The notes under the pieces are model-generated. The model was not told where the DNA came from, did no database searches, and saw only the letters and a program-made list of their open reading frames with translations. Shown piece after piece: positions 45,159-54,438 of a stretch of DNA of 64,000 nt. The stretch's first letter is position 1; every line of letters starts with the position of its first letter. The position numbers were made by a program, and so were the translations under genes. Location: assembly GCA_035633115.1 (NCBI GenBank), contig DASQFN010000122.1, positions 51,371-115,370 of the forward strand, read 5' to 3'. The stretch comes from Gemmatimonadaceae bacterium. Its GTDB lineage: Bacteria > Gemmatimonadota > Gemmatimonadetes > Gemmatimonadales > Gemmatimonadaceae.

Positions 45159-48100
45159 CTAAACGGCCCTCTCGAGTGCGATGCTGACCGCCTGACCGTC
45201 AATGTCAACCGATTGCACCGCGTTATGTGATTCGATATTCCCACCGATTGTTATCTGCCGCGCCAACACCTCGTCGGCAATCCACCTCGTGTGGAGTTTG
45301 ACCGCCGCCTCGATTTCCGCAGTCCCGCCGACCCATAAAACTATTCGATCGCTCACCGCGAAGCCTGCTTCTTTTCGCATTCGCTGAACCCGACTCACGA
45401 TTTCCCGCGCTAACCCTTCGGCGCGCAGCTCCGGCGTTATCGCTGGATCGACCGCCGCGAAATATCCGCCGCCTTCCTTGACGACCAGGCTTCCGGAGGC
45501 GCGGCGAACGATTACCAGATCATCTACGTCGAGCTGACGGGCTTCGTTTCCAACCGAGATCGCGAGCGCCTCTCCTTTCTCGAACGCCAGCAGCGCTTCA
45601 CTACCGAGCGCCGATACCGCCGACGCAGCCAGCGGAGTCTGTTTCCCGAATTTCTTTCCGAGCGCCCTGAAATTCGGTTTTGCCTCGAGGGTAACCAGCG
45701 CATCAGCGGAAGAAAGGAAGGTCACCTCCTTCACGTTCAGCTCGTCCGCCAGAAGGCCAACGAGCTTCTCCATACCGCGTGCACCGACCTTTGGATCGAG
45801 CGACCCTCCTCCAGGCACGACGCAGACCATTCGCTGAAGCGGCTGGCGAACGTTCACTCCGGCGTCTTCGCGCGCAGCCCGCCCGAGAGTGACGAGTGTG
45901 CGCAAATGGTCCATCGCCTTCTCGAGATCGGCGTCCCGCTCGTGCGCTACCGCGCGCGTGTAGGCAGCGAGGTGTACCGAGTCTCCGGTCAGCTCCGTGT
46001 GAATCCAGTCGGTGAGAAACGGAGCGAACGGCGCAAGCAGACGACACGAAACAACGAGAACCTCGTGGAGCGTCGCGAACGCCGCTCGGTTGTCGTCTCC
46101 GTCTACATCGTAGAACCGGTGACGGTTCAGGCGAACGTACCAGTTCGATACGTCGTCGACGAAGAAATCCATCACGGCGCGCGCCGCCAGGGTCGCGTCG
46201 TACCGCTCGAGCATCGCGTCGGCCTGTCGCTCAACGCCGGCGAGCCGGGAGAGAATCCAGCGATCTATGTCGGGCCGTTCGGCTGCAATGGGATCCAGCG
46301 CCGAGGGCTCCCATCCGAAATTCGCGTACTGCGCAAAGATTCCGCTGTAGACGTTCTTGAATGTCAGGAGGAATCGTCCCGCCGTATCGCGGATGCCGGA
46401 CTCGTCGAACCGCCTCGGCATCCATACCTGGCTCGACGCAACCAGAAAGAGTCGCACCGCATCTGCGCCATACCGAGGCAGAACCACGTTCGGATCGACG
46501 ACATTTCCGCGGCTCTTCGACATCTTGATCCCTTCGGCATCGAGCACGACGTCGTTTACGACCACCGAGCGAAACGGCGCCGTATCGACTGCGTCCTGAA
46601 CCTCGGCCTGATGCGCGAGCGTATTGCGTGGGAGCGCGTCACCGAGACCAGTCGCGATGGCGAGCAGCGAGTAGAACCATCCCCGTGTCTGATCCACGCC
46701 TTCCGCAATGAAATCCGCCGGGTAGTTCGTCTCCAGCTCCTTGCGATTCTTGAAAGGAAAGTGCCACTGCGCAAACGGCATGGACCCGGAGTCGAACCAC
46801 GTGTCGATCACCTGCGGGACGCGCCGCATCGTTCCGCTGCACACCTCACACTTCCATTCGTGCCGGTCGATGTACGGCTTGTGCGCATCGAACGTCGCGC
46901 CGAGCGGCTCGCCGAGGCGCTTCTCCAGCTGCTCGAAGCTTCCGATTGCCTCCACGTGCGACTCGTCTGCGTCGCAGAGCCACAGTGGCAGCGGCGTTCC
47001 CCAGTAGCGGTCGCGCGATATGGCCCAGTCGATGTTGTTCTCGAGCCACTCTCCGAACCGTCCCGTTCCGGATTCCGGCGGATGCCAATCCATTCGAGCA
47101 CTGCGAGTCAGCATCGCGTCACGGAACGCGGTAGTTCGGATGAACCACGAGCCGCGCGCGAAATAGAGGAGTGGCGTCTCACATCGCCAGCAGTGCGGGT
47201 ACGGATGCTCGATCTGCCCTGCCTTCCACAGAACGCCGCGTCGCTCGAGCGCCGCGATGATTTTCGGATCTGCGGCCTTCACGAACATTCCTCCCACCAC
47301 GGGCATATCGGCCGGAAATTCTCCGCGCTGATCCACGGGCTGTACGAATGACAATCCGTTTCTCTGACCGGATGCGTAGTCGTCAGCGCCAAACGCCGGC
47401 GCCATATGCACCACGCCGGTGCCACCGTCCGAGGAGACGAAGCTCTCGGCAACAATCAGCTCGTGCCTGCCTTCACCGAGCTCTATCCAATCCAGCGGAC
47501 GAGTGTACCGCGTGCCCTCCAGCTGAGCGCCAGTCAGCCTTGCGGCAGTCTCCCAGCGGTCGGTGTAGCCGTCGCCAAGCACGGCCGCCGCGCGCGACTC
47601 GGCGAGAATGATCGTTTCCGATCCATCGCCGCTCCGTCTTGTCAGCTCCAGGTAATCGAGCTCAGGGTTGACGGCGAGAGCAACATTGGAGACAAGAGTC
47701 CACGGCGTGGTGGTCCAGACGAGAATTCGACGCCTTCTCCGCTTCTCAGTAGTTGCCGAGTCGTCTGAAGAAACAAGATCGAGGGCGATGTAGACGCTGG
47801 GATCTTTGACATCCTTCCAGCCCTGTGCGACCTCGTGACTCGACAGCGCTGTGCCGCAGCGCGGACAGTACGGAAGAATCTTTTGGCCGCGATAAAGGAG
47901 ATCGCGCTGGTAGAGAGTCGTTAGCGCCCACCAGACGCTCTCGATGTATTCATTGGTGTAGGTGATGTAAGCGTGGTCGTAATCGAGCCAGAACCCGATT
48001 CGCTCGCTCATCTTTTCCCAGTCGGCCTTGTAACGCCAGACGCTCTCGCGGCAGAGCGCGTTGAATTTCTCGACCCCGATCTCCTCGATCTGCTGCTTGC

Positions 48101-48434
48101 CGCTGATGCCGAGTTGCTTCTCCACCTCGATCTCCACGGGCAGCCCATGCGTATCCCAGCCGGCACGCCGTGCGACGTAAAAACCTTTCATCGCGCGATG
48201 GCGGCAGAAGAGGTCTTTGATGGTTCGCGATAGAACGTGATGGATGCCGGGGCGGCCGTTCGCCGTAGGCGGTCCCTCGAAAAAGACGAACGACGGCTTT
48301 CCCTCGCCGGCGCGCAGCGTGCGGGCAAAGAGATCCTCGCGCTTCCAGCGCTCGAGGACCTCCTGCTCCAGCTCGTCCGCGGGCGCACCCGATGCAAGCG
48401 TGCGGTAACGGAATTCGGATCTCGTGGCGGTCAT
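45159..48434 (-). CDS. ileS: Isoleucyl-tRNA synthetase with altered HIGH motif (GIHH)
   Basis: Class Ia synthetase, 1091 residues. Start MTATRSEFRY at 48434. Rossmann core with PPTANGRPGIHHVLSRTIKD, where residues 63-66 are GIHH in place of HxGH; editing domain (TTTPWTLVSNVALAVNPELD and GTGVVHMAPAFGADD); KMSKS loop in GIKMSKSRGNVVDP; Cys pairs CPRCGTAL and CWRCETPLL; long C-terminal domain. The overall plan (WFDSGSMPFAQWHFP, ending without the terminal zinc finger of E. coli IleS) fits the eukaryote-like type 2 IleRS. Genes of other IleRS are not in the window, so this may be the only one. Confidence 0.96.
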   Translation of the reverse strand: MTATRSEFRYRTLASGAPADELEQEVLERWKREDLFARTLRAGEGKPSFVFFEGPPTANGRPGIHHVLSRTIKDLFCRHRAMKGFYVARRAGWDTHGLPVEIEVEKQLGISGKQQIEEIGVEKFNALCRESVWRYKADWEKMSERIGFWLDYDHAYITYTNEYIESVWWALTTLYQRDLLYRGQKILPYCPRCGTALSSHEVAQGWKDVKDPSVYIALDLVSSDDSATTEKRRRRRILVWTTTPWTLVSNVALAVNPELDYLELTRRSGDGSETIILAESRAAAVLGDGYTDRWETAARLTGAQLEGTRYTRPLDWIELGEGRHELIVAESFVSSDGGTGVVHMAPAFGADDYASGQRNGLSFVQPVDQRGEFPADMPVVGGMFVKAADPKIIAALERRGVLWKAGQIEHPYPHCWRCETPLLYFARGSWFIRTTAFRDAMLTRSARMDWHPPESGTGRFGEWLENNIDWAISRDRYWGTPLPLWLCDADESHVEAIGSFEQLEKRLGEPLGATFDAHKPYIDRHEWKCEVCSGTMRRVPQVIDTWFDSGSMPFAQWHFPFKNRKELETNYPADFIAEGVDQTRGWFYSLLAIATGLGDALPRNTLAHQAEVQDAVDTAPFRSVVVNDVVLDAEGIKMSKSRGNVVDPNVVLPRYGADAVRLFLVASSQVWMPRRFDESGIRDTAGRFLLTFKNVYSGIFAQYANFGWEPSALDPIAAERPDIDRWILSRLAGVERQADAMLERYDATLAARAVMDFFVDDVSNWYVRLNRHRFYDVDGDDNRAAFATLHEVLVVSCRLLAPFAPFLTDWIHTELTGDSVHLAAYTRAVAHERDADLEKAMDHLRTLVTLGRAAREDAGVNVRQPLQRMVCVVPGGGSLDPKVGARGMEKLVGLLADELNVKEVTFLSSADALVTLEAKPNFRALGKKFGKQTPLAASAVSALGSEALLAFEKGEALAISVGNEARQLDVDDLVIVRRASGSLVVKEGGGYFAAVDPAITPELRAEGLAREIVSRVQRMRKEAGFAVSDRIVLWVGGTAEIEAAVKLHTRWIADEVLARQITIGGNIESHNAVQSVDIDGQAVSIALERAV

Positions 48435-48456
48435 TTGCTGAAGAATCTCACTCCGT

Positions 48457-49137
48457 TCACTCGCGGACGCCGAACAAGGTCGTTCCGAGACGAACAATCG
48501 TCGCCCCTTCCTCCACGGCAATCTCGTAGTCGCCGGACATTCCCATCGACAGCTCTGACGCCGGATGTCCGTCACCAGACAGAAGCTGCCTCGCGTCGCG
48601 CGCGATGCCGAACGTGCGCCGCAGCTCGGTCTCGTCGGCGTCAAGCCGGCCCATTGTCATTACTCCTTCCACTCGCACGCCGTTCATGCTCGTGAGCCGG
48701 CGCGACGCCGCCGCCAGCTCCTCGAAGTCGAACCCACCCTTGGTTCCTTCGCGCGCGGCATTGACCTGAAGGAGACACTGTACCGCCCGCCCGCGATCGC
48801 GGCCGAACGCGTCAACCGAATCCGCGAGACGCGGGCTGTCGAGCGCATGAAACATTGCAAATCGGTCGAGCGCCTTCACCTTGTTGCGCTGAAGGTGTCC
48901 GATCAGGTGCCAACGGACAGGCTCGCTGACTTCCGGCATTTTGCCCAGGGCTTCCTGGACGCGGTTCTCGCCGACGTCGTGAATGCCGGCCTCCCAGGCC
49001 GCGCGCACCGCATCCGCTCCGTGAGTCTTCGTCACTGCGACGATCGTCACCGCCTGGCCGTGTCCGCCGCGTTCAGCAGCGAGCTTGATGCGCGCTCGCA
49101 CGTCAGCGACGCGCGCGCCGAGCGCAGGAAATGTCAT
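48457..49137 (-). CDS. YggS-family pyridoxal-phosphate-binding protein
   Basis: 226 residues. PLP homeostasis protein of the YggS/PROSC family, with the lysine in IVAVTKTHGADAV, GENRVQEAL, WHLIGHLQRNK, and SMGMSGDYEIAVEEGATIVRLGTTLFG. No catalytic activity is known for the family. The ATG at 49137 is preferred (GAAGG just upstream) over a TTG at 49146. The 130-base space to rseP upstream includes an AT-rich stretch (TTAATTAAATTT) that could hold a promoter. Confidence 0.94.
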   Translation of the reverse strand: MTFPALGARVADVRARIKLAAERGGHGQAVTIVAVTKTHGADAVRAAWEAGIHDVGENRVQEALGKMPEVSEPVRWHLIGHLQRNKVKALDRFAMFHALDSPRLADSVDAFGRDRGRAVQCLLQVNAAREGTKGGFDFEELAAASRRLTSMNGVRVEGVMTMGRLDADETELRRTFGIARDARQLLSGDGHPASELSMGMSGDYEIAVEEGATIVRLGTTLFGVRE

Positions 49138-49267
49138 AACCTTCAAATTTAATTAACCACTGGCAGCTATAACGGAAGGTTTAAACGGATTCGGCGGATC
49201 GAGCGGATCGAGTCGTGCTGGCGTCCACGTGAGTGCCGGTCATAGATGCCAGACGACGCGCGCGCCG

Positions 49268-50437
49268 TTACCCGAAATTCTTGATTAGACTGAGAACGAG
49301 GCGCCGCAGGTCGTTATAAGTGACGAGCGCGAAGAGCAGAAGCACTGCGGCCAGCCCCGCGCGCAGGATGTAGTCTCGCGTTTTCATGCTGAACGCACTG
49401 CCCTTCACTGCCTCGAGCAGGTTCACTAGAATCTGTCCCCCGTCAAGTATTGGGATCGGGAGCAGATTGAACACTGCCAGATTCACGCTGATCAGCGCGA
49501 TCAGGAGGAGGAGATTCTCCAGACCCCCGCGCGCAGCCTCGACCGACGCCGTGGCAATCATTATCGGTCCACCAAGCTCGCTCGCCGCAACCTTTCGTGT
49601 CGCCAAGCCCTTCAGCGCGTCGATGACCGAACCCGCCATTGCCCAGGTGATGGTCCAGCCATTCACGACGGCTTCACCGAAGCCTATCGGCCGCGATGCC
49701 GTACCTGGCAGGATGCCGATGCGTCCAATCGTTTCGATTTTACCGGTGGCCGCATTCCTCGACGTATCGGGAAGTGGCGTGACCTTGACCGTTCTTCGGG
49801 TTCCACCTCTACTGACTTCGAGCTCCAGCTCTTTCCCGAGAGACCCGGCAATGGTTACAACAAGACTGTCCCACGCGAGCAACGGCACGGCGTTGATCGC
49901 TATGATGCTGTCACCCCGGCGGAGCCCTGCGAGATCGGCTGGCCGCCCTACGACTACCGAGTCGGTGGTCGTGGAGACATACGGCATTCCATAGTAGGCC
50001 AGCATTCCCGTCATCACCACGAGCGCGAGAATGATGTTCATCGTCACACCGGCGAGCAGAATGACGAGGCGCGCCCACAGGGGCTGTGACTCGAGCCACC
50101 TGTGCGCCGGAATCGGCTTTGGTCCGAACGGCATCATCGCCTCCGGATCGAGCGGCTCTCCCTTTGTTGCGATTTCCGTGACGGCATTCTCGCTGCCGCC
50201 CTCAATAAATGCAGTAGCCTCGTCGTCTTTCGACGCCATGCGCACGTAGCCGCCGAGTGGAAGCGCGGCTATGACGTATTCGGTCTCACCCCAGCGTTTC
50301 TTCCACAACGCCTTTCCAAAGCCTATGGAAAATCGGGGAGTGTAGACGCCGACCGCTTTCGCGGCGAGGAAATGCCCGAGCTCGTGAACGAACACGACGA
50401 TGCCGAAGACAATAAGTGGTGCAACCCATGCTAACAT
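49268..50437 (-). CDS. rseP: RseP-type site-2 metalloprotease
   Basis: Intramembrane zinc protease that cleaves anti-sigma factors and signal-peptide remnants. The 389-residue product has HEXXH (His18-Glu-Leu-Gly-His22) in the first membrane helix, a single PDZ domain (about 165-235, GRPADLAGLRRGDSIIAINA), and NLLPIPILDGGQILVNL, where Asp is the third zinc ligand. E. coli RseP has two PDZ domains; one is usual in many other phyla. A 7-base overlap with dxr. Confidence 0.95.
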   Translation of the reverse strand: MLAWVAPLIVFGIVVFVHELGHFLAAKAVGVYTPRFSIGFGKALWKKRWGETEYVIAALPLGGYVRMASKDDEATAFIEGGSENAVTEIATKGEPLDPEAMMPFGPKPIPAHRWLESQPLWARLVILLAGVTMNIILALVVMTGMLAYYGMPYVSTTTDSVVVGRPADLAGLRRGDSIIAINAVPLLAWDSLVVTIAGSLGKELELEVSRGGTRRTVKVTPLPDTSRNAATGKIETIGRIGILPGTASRPIGFGEAVVNGWTITWAMAGSVIDALKGLATRKVAASELGGPIMIATASVEAARGGLENLLLLIALISVNLAVFNLLPIPILDGGQILVNLLEAVKGSAFSMKTRDYILRAGLAAVLLLFALVTYNDLRRLVLSLIKNFG

Positions 50438-51564
50438 CCGAATGACTCCATCACGTGGCGGCGCGCCTTCATGTCGGCGTCAAGCAGCTCTTCCCTGCTT
50501 GTCGACGGCAGATCACCGAGACGCTGCAAAGCGGAATCTATCGAGGCGCAAATGTCCGCGAACCGGATGCTTCCGGCCAGGAACAGCGCGACGGCCTGCT
50601 CGTTCGCCGCATTGAACACTGCGGGTGCCGCGCCACCCCGTCGACCGGCATCGATTCCAAGCCGGAGCGCCGGAAATCTTTCGTAAGCCACAGGCTCGAA
50701 CGTCATCGGAGACAGAGCAACCGGGTCGAACGGGGGTACACCGCTGTCCGTCGCTCGTTCTGGATGCGTGAGCGCGTACAGCACCGGCAGCTCCATGGAT
50801 GGAACGCTCATCTGCGCGACGACGCTGCCGTCGACAAACTCGACGAACGAGTGCACAACGCTCTGCGGATGAACGACCACCTCGATCGAATCGTACGGAA
50901 GCCCGAACAGAAAATGCGCCTCGATCACCTCCAGCGCCTTGTTCACCAGCGTCGCACTGTCGATCGTGATCTTGCGACCCATTGTCCAGGTCGGATGCTG
51001 CAGAGCGTCGGTCAGAGTCGCGTCAGCCAGGCGCTTCTCGGTCCATTCCCGGAACGGTCCGCCCGAGGCGGTGAGGATCACCCGGCGAATCTCGCTGCGG
51101 TCGCGTCCCCCGATGCACTGCAGAATAGCGCTGTGCTCGCTGTCCACCGGGACAATCTCTCCACCGCCTTCTGCCGCGGCTTTTGTCACAAGCTCGCCCG
51201 CAACGACGAGGGTCTCCTTGTTGGCGAGCGCCACGCGCTTGCCGGCCGTCAATGCCGCGATGGTGGCATCGAGTCCCGCCGCACCGACGATGGCGTTGAG
51301 CACAATGTCGGCGTCATCGCGCGTCGCCGCCTCGACAAGACACTCGGCGCCGCGCTGCCAGCTTTCCGCACGAGCCTCGGCGAAATTGACGAGTCCAACA
51401 TAAGCCGGGCGGAATTCACGCACCTGTTCGCGGAGCAGGTCCGCGTTGCTGTGTGCCGTCAGCGCAACAACCCGAAATCGATCCCTCTGACGCGCGATAA
51501 CCTTGAGAGCGGTCGTGCCGATGGAGCCCGTGGAGCCAAGGATCGCAATCCCCCGCTGATTCAT
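50431..51564 (-). CDS. dxr: 1-deoxy-D-xylulose-5-phosphate reductoisomerase
   Basis: NADPH-dependent MEP-pathway enzyme. The 377-residue product starts MNQRGIAILGSTGSIGTTAL at the ATG overlapping the cdsA stop. NADPH loop as written; KRVALANKETLVVAGELV; metal-binding VPVDSEHSAILQCIGG; LTASGGPFREW; PTWTMGRKITIDSATLVNK with conserved Ser, Asn and Lys. It provides isoprenoid precursors for the undecaprenyl carrier used by MraY. Confidence 0.97.
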   Translation of the reverse strand: MNQRGIAILGSTGSIGTTALKVIARQRDRFRVVALTAHSNADLLREQVREFRPAYVGLVNFAEARAESWQRGAECLVEAATRDDADIVLNAIVGAAGLDATIAALTAGKRVALANKETLVVAGELVTKAAAEGGGEIVPVDSEHSAILQCIGGRDRSEIRRVILTASGGPFREWTEKRLADATLTDALQHPTWTMGRKITIDSATLVNKALEVIEAHFLFGLPYDSIEVVVHPQSVVHSFVEFVDGSVVAQMSVPSMELPVLYALTHPERATDSGVPPFDPVALSPMTFEPVAYERFPALRLGIDAGRRGGAAPAVFNAANEQAVALFLAGSIRFADICASIDSALQRLGDLPSTSREELLDADMKARRHVMESFGC

Positions 51565-52415
51565 CCTGGCGCCGGAATCAGAAGCTGGCTTAGAATCAGA
51601 TACGCGACAGGTATCGCGAACAGCAAGCTGTCCCATCTATCCAGAAGCCCACCGTGGCCGGGAAGCAGTGCTGACGAATCCTTCACGCCTGCTTCACGCT
51701 TGAGCATCGATTCGGCGAGGTCACCGATCTGGCCGGCGACGCTGATCGCAATACCGAACACGATCATGCCAAGAGGCGTCAGCGCGAGATGCGCGAATGG
51801 CTTGAGAAATACAGTCACATAAAACCAGCAGCTTGCGATTGCGGCAACAACGCCGCCAACGGCACCAGCGACGGTTTTTCCCGGACTAATCGATGGCATG
51901 AGCTTCCGTTTTCCGAACATCCGCCCGAAGGCGTAGGCGCCGATGTCGGTCCCCCACGTAACGCCAATCGGCAACATCACCAACGCCGTGCCAGCGAGCG
52001 CCCCTATCGCGTAGTCATGGTAGCGCAGCGGATAGATGAACGTACTGAGCGCGGCGTACAGGAGTCCGAAGAGCGTCACCGATACCGACACCAGAGGCCG
52101 GCCAGCTACACCACGCAGCCATATCACACTCGCAAACAACGCCAGGAAAATCAGCGACGCTTGAGCGATCGAAAGCGTAAAAACATCCAGATAGTGTGCG
52201 TGAACCAAAATGGGAATCGCCGCGGCGAGAACTATCCCGATCGTCGACATCGGGTTCGTTCCACCTGCGCGTGCCATTCGATACAGCTCCCAGGCGCAAA
52301 TCCCCGAGACGGCACCGAGGGCAGCGGCCAGAATCCATCCACCGAAATAGACGAGCGCGACCGTAGCGGGCGCGCCCACCAGCGCGAACAGAATGCGCCG
52401 CGTGAGCTCCGACAC
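51561..52415 (-). CDS. cdsA: Phosphatidate cytidylyltransferase
   Basis: Makes CDP-diacylglycerol from phosphatidate and CTP. The 284-residue product starts at a GTG (VSELTRRILFALVGAP) 4 bases after frr. Eight or so membrane segments; signature SPGKTVAGAVGG then GQIGDLAESMLKREAGVKDSSALLPGHGGLLDRWDSLL with the catalytic Asp residues. uppS, which normally lies between frr and cdsA, is absent. Confidence 0.95.
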   Translation of the reverse strand: MSELTRRILFALVGAPATVALVYFGGWILAAALGAVSGICAWELYRMARAGGTNPMSTIGIVLAAAIPILVHAHYLDVFTLSIAQASLIFLALFASVIWLRGVAGRPLVSVSVTLFGLLYAALSTFIYPLRYHDYAIGALAGTALVMLPIGVTWGTDIGAYAFGRMFGKRKLMPSISPGKTVAGAVGGVVAAIASCWFYVTVFLKPFAHLALTPLGMIVFGIAISVAGQIGDLAESMLKREAGVKDSSALLPGHGGLLDRWDSLLFAIPVAYLILSQLLIPAPG

Positions 52416-52419
52416 GAGC

Positions 52420-52974
52420 TCAGACTTCCATTATTTCTGCTTCCTTCCCCTGCAGCAGATCGTCAATCTTCGAGATGTAGTCGTCGTGAAGCTTCTGCAG
52501 GTCCTTCTCGGCATGCTTCACGTCGTCCTCGGAGACCTTGTCGAGCTTCTTCAGCTTGTCGCGCCCTTCCGTCCGACCGTGGCGCACTCCAATGCGCGCT
52601 TCCTCGGCAAGCTTGTGCACGACCTTCACGAGATCTCTTCGCCGCTCTTCGTTCAGCGCGGGAATCGGAACGCGAATGACTCCGCTCTGCGTCATGGGGT
52701 TGAGCCCGAGGTCCGACTCGCGAAGAGCCTTTTCGATTGCCTGCGTCAAACCCTTGTCCCACGGGGTAACGGTGAGAAGCCGAGGCTCGGGCGCAGAGAC
52801 ACTCGCAACCTGATTGAGCGGCATCGTCTGTCCGTATGCCTCGACTTTGACCGTATCGAGGAGATTCACGCTCGCCTTTCCCGTCCGGATCGATGCCAGC
52901 TCCCTCTTCGAGCTCTCGAGAGCCTTCTCCATTCCGGCACGGGAGTCCTTGATGATCTGCGGTATCGTGTTCAT
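52420..52974 (-). CDS. frr: Ribosome recycling factor
   Basis: With EF-G splits post-termination ribosomes. The 184-residue product starts [20 protein letters not shown] at an ATG overlapping the pyrH stop. The three-helix bundle and beta domain are recognisable: [56 protein letters not shown]. Length is normal. Confidence 0.97.
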   Translation of the reverse strand: MNTIPQIIKDSRAGMEKALESSKRELASIRTGKASVNLLDTVKVEAYGQTMPLNQVASVSAPEPRLLTVTPWDKGLTQAIEKALRESDLGLNPMTQSGVIRVPIPALNEERRRDLVKVVHKLAEEARIGVRHGRTEGRDKLKKLDKVSEDDVKHAEKDLQKLHDDYISKIDDLLQGKEAEIMEV

Positions 52975-53687
52975 TGAACTATTGTGCCGATCCGCTCGCC
53001 CTTTACGGCGCGCGCGATCGCTCCGGGTGTGTTGATGTTCAAAACGATAACGGGGAGATTGTTCTCCCTGCACAGCGCGATTGCCGTCTGGTCCATCACG
53101 CCAAGCTCCTTCACCATCACGTCGCGATAGCTGATGTCAGTGAACAGAGTTGCCGTCGCGTCTTTCTTTGGATCTGCGGAATAGACTCCGTCGACACTCG
53201 TCGCCTTGATGATTACCTGCGCCTTGGTCTGAATCGCCCGCAATGCAGCCGCGGTGTCCGTGGAGAAATACGGATTCCCTGTTCCGCCGGCGAACAGAAC
53301 GACGCGTCCCTTCTCGAAGTGTCGGATGGCTCGCCGCCGGATGAATGGCTCGGCGATCTCTTCCATGTTGATCGCGGTCATCACCCGTGTCTCCATGCCC
53401 GCGCGCTCGAGGACATCCTGCATCGCCAGCGCGTTGATTACCGTTCCGAGCATACCCATGTAGTCGCTGCCGACGCGGTCCATGCCGAGCTTAGCGAACT
53501 CCGCTCCGCGTACGATATTGCCGCCGCCAATGACGAGGCCGATCCCGATGCCCATGCCGACTACCTGCTTGATGTCTTCGGCAATCCTTTCGAGTGTGTC
53601 GAAGTGGAATCCGGTGCCATGGCCTCCAGCGAGTGCTTCGCCGGAGACCTTGAGCAGCACACGTGTGTAGGCGACCGGACTCGCCAC
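52971..53687 (-). CDS. pyrH: Uridylate kinase
   Basis: Converts UMP to UDP; a hexamer of the amino-acid-kinase fold. The 238-residue product starts at a GTG ([19 protein letters not shown]), with GAGG upstream and 4 bases after tsf. Motifs: [73 protein letters not shown]. Allosteric control by GTP and UTP is known for the family. Confidence 0.97.
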   Translation of the reverse strand: MASPVAYTRVLLKVSGEALAGGHGTGFHFDTLERIAEDIKQVVGMGIGIGLVIGGGNIVRGAEFAKLGMDRVGSDYMGMLGTVINALAMQDVLERAGMETRVMTAINMEEIAEPFIRRRAIRHFEKGRVVLFAGGTGNPYFSTDTAAALRAIQTKAQVIIKATSVDGVYSADPKKDATATLFTDISYRDVMVKELGVMDQTAIALCRENNLPVIVLNINTPGAIARAVKGERIGTIVQ

Positions 53688-53691
53688 GAGG

Positions 53692-54285
53692 TTATTCCTC
53701 TCCCATCTGGTAGCGAACGAATCTGCGCACCTGGATGTTCTCGCCAACCTTGGCCGACGCTTCCTTGATGAGATCGCCAACGGTTTTCTTCGGCTCGCGG
53801 ATCCACGGCTGGTGCATGAGGGTGTTGTCTTTGAAGTAAGCCTCGACCTTCCCCTCCACCATCCGCTTCACGATCGCCTCCGGCTTGCCACTCGACTTCG
53901 CCTGCTCCTCGGCGATGCGTCGCTCGACCGCGACCTTCTCTTCGGGAATGCCATCGCGGTCAACGGCGATTGGCGCGGCGCTCGCGATGTGCAGAGCGAT
54001 CTCGCGCGCGAGCGTCTTGAAATCATCGGTACGGGCGACGAAATCGGTCTCGCAGTTCACTTCCACCATGACTCCCACTTTTCCGTTGTGGTGGATATAG
54101 CTGGTGATCAGTCCCTCGCTGGTCTGCTTTCCGGCGCGTTTCTCGGCTTTCGCAATTCCCTTCGCGCGAAGGTGCTCGACCGCCCGGTCCATGTCACCCT
54201 TGTTCTCCTGCAGGGCCTTTTTGCACTCCATCATTCCCGCGCCGGTTCGCTGGCGCAGCGTCTGTACATCCTTTGCCGTGAACAC
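53692..54285 (-). CDS. tsf: Elongation factor Ts
   Basis: Guanine nucleotide exchange factor for EF-Tu. The 197-residue product starts at a GTG ([20 protein letters not shown]) with AAAGAGG 9 bases upstream; the in-frame ATG at 54348 would add 21 non-conserved residues. Core [20 protein letters not shown] and [15 protein letters not shown], with a single core subdomain, as in the short EF-Ts of Thermus. Separated from rpsB by a strong hairpin. Confidence 0.97.
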   Translation of the reverse strand: MFTAKDVQTLRQRTGAGMMECKKALQENKGDMDRAVEHLRAKGIAKAEKRAGKQTSEGLITSYIHHNGKVGVMVEVNCETDFVARTDDFKTLAREIALHIASAAPIAVDRDGIPEEKVAVERRIAEEQAKSSGKPEAIVKRMVEGKVEAYFKDNTLMHQPWIREPKKTVGDLIKEASAKVGENIQVRRFVRYQMGEE

Positions 54286-54387
54286 TTTTCTATTCCTCTT
54301 TAAGAAACTCGCGCGCGAATTGCGCGGCTTGTTGTCGTTATCCACCAAATCCGTTCAAATCAGTTCACATCGTCACACCTACAAGAA

Positions 54388-54413
54388 CGCCGCCGGCGAT
54401 TCTGCCGGCGGCG
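54388..54413 (-). terminator. Hairpin terminator or attenuator between rpsB and tsf
   Basis: A perfect 10-bp GC-rich stem (CGCCGCCGGC / GCCGGCGGCG) with a 6-base loop, followed on the minus strand by TTCTTGT. It lies 26 bases after the rpsB stop and would reduce transcription into tsf. Confidence 0.7.
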
Positions 54414-54438
54414 GGTTCCTACCCGCAGGCAGGTGAAG

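Noticed and set aside
45906..47351. A 481-codon plus-strand frame inside ileS
   Set aside because: Lies entirely opposite a well-recognised synthetase core and shows no domain.
48435..48644. Upstream extension of the ileS frame
   Set aside because: It overlaps the YggS-family gene; the family start is MTATRSEF at 48434.
50455..51822. A 455-codon plus-strand frame opposite dxr and cdsA
   Set aside because: Shadow; the minus-strand enzymes have all family motifs.
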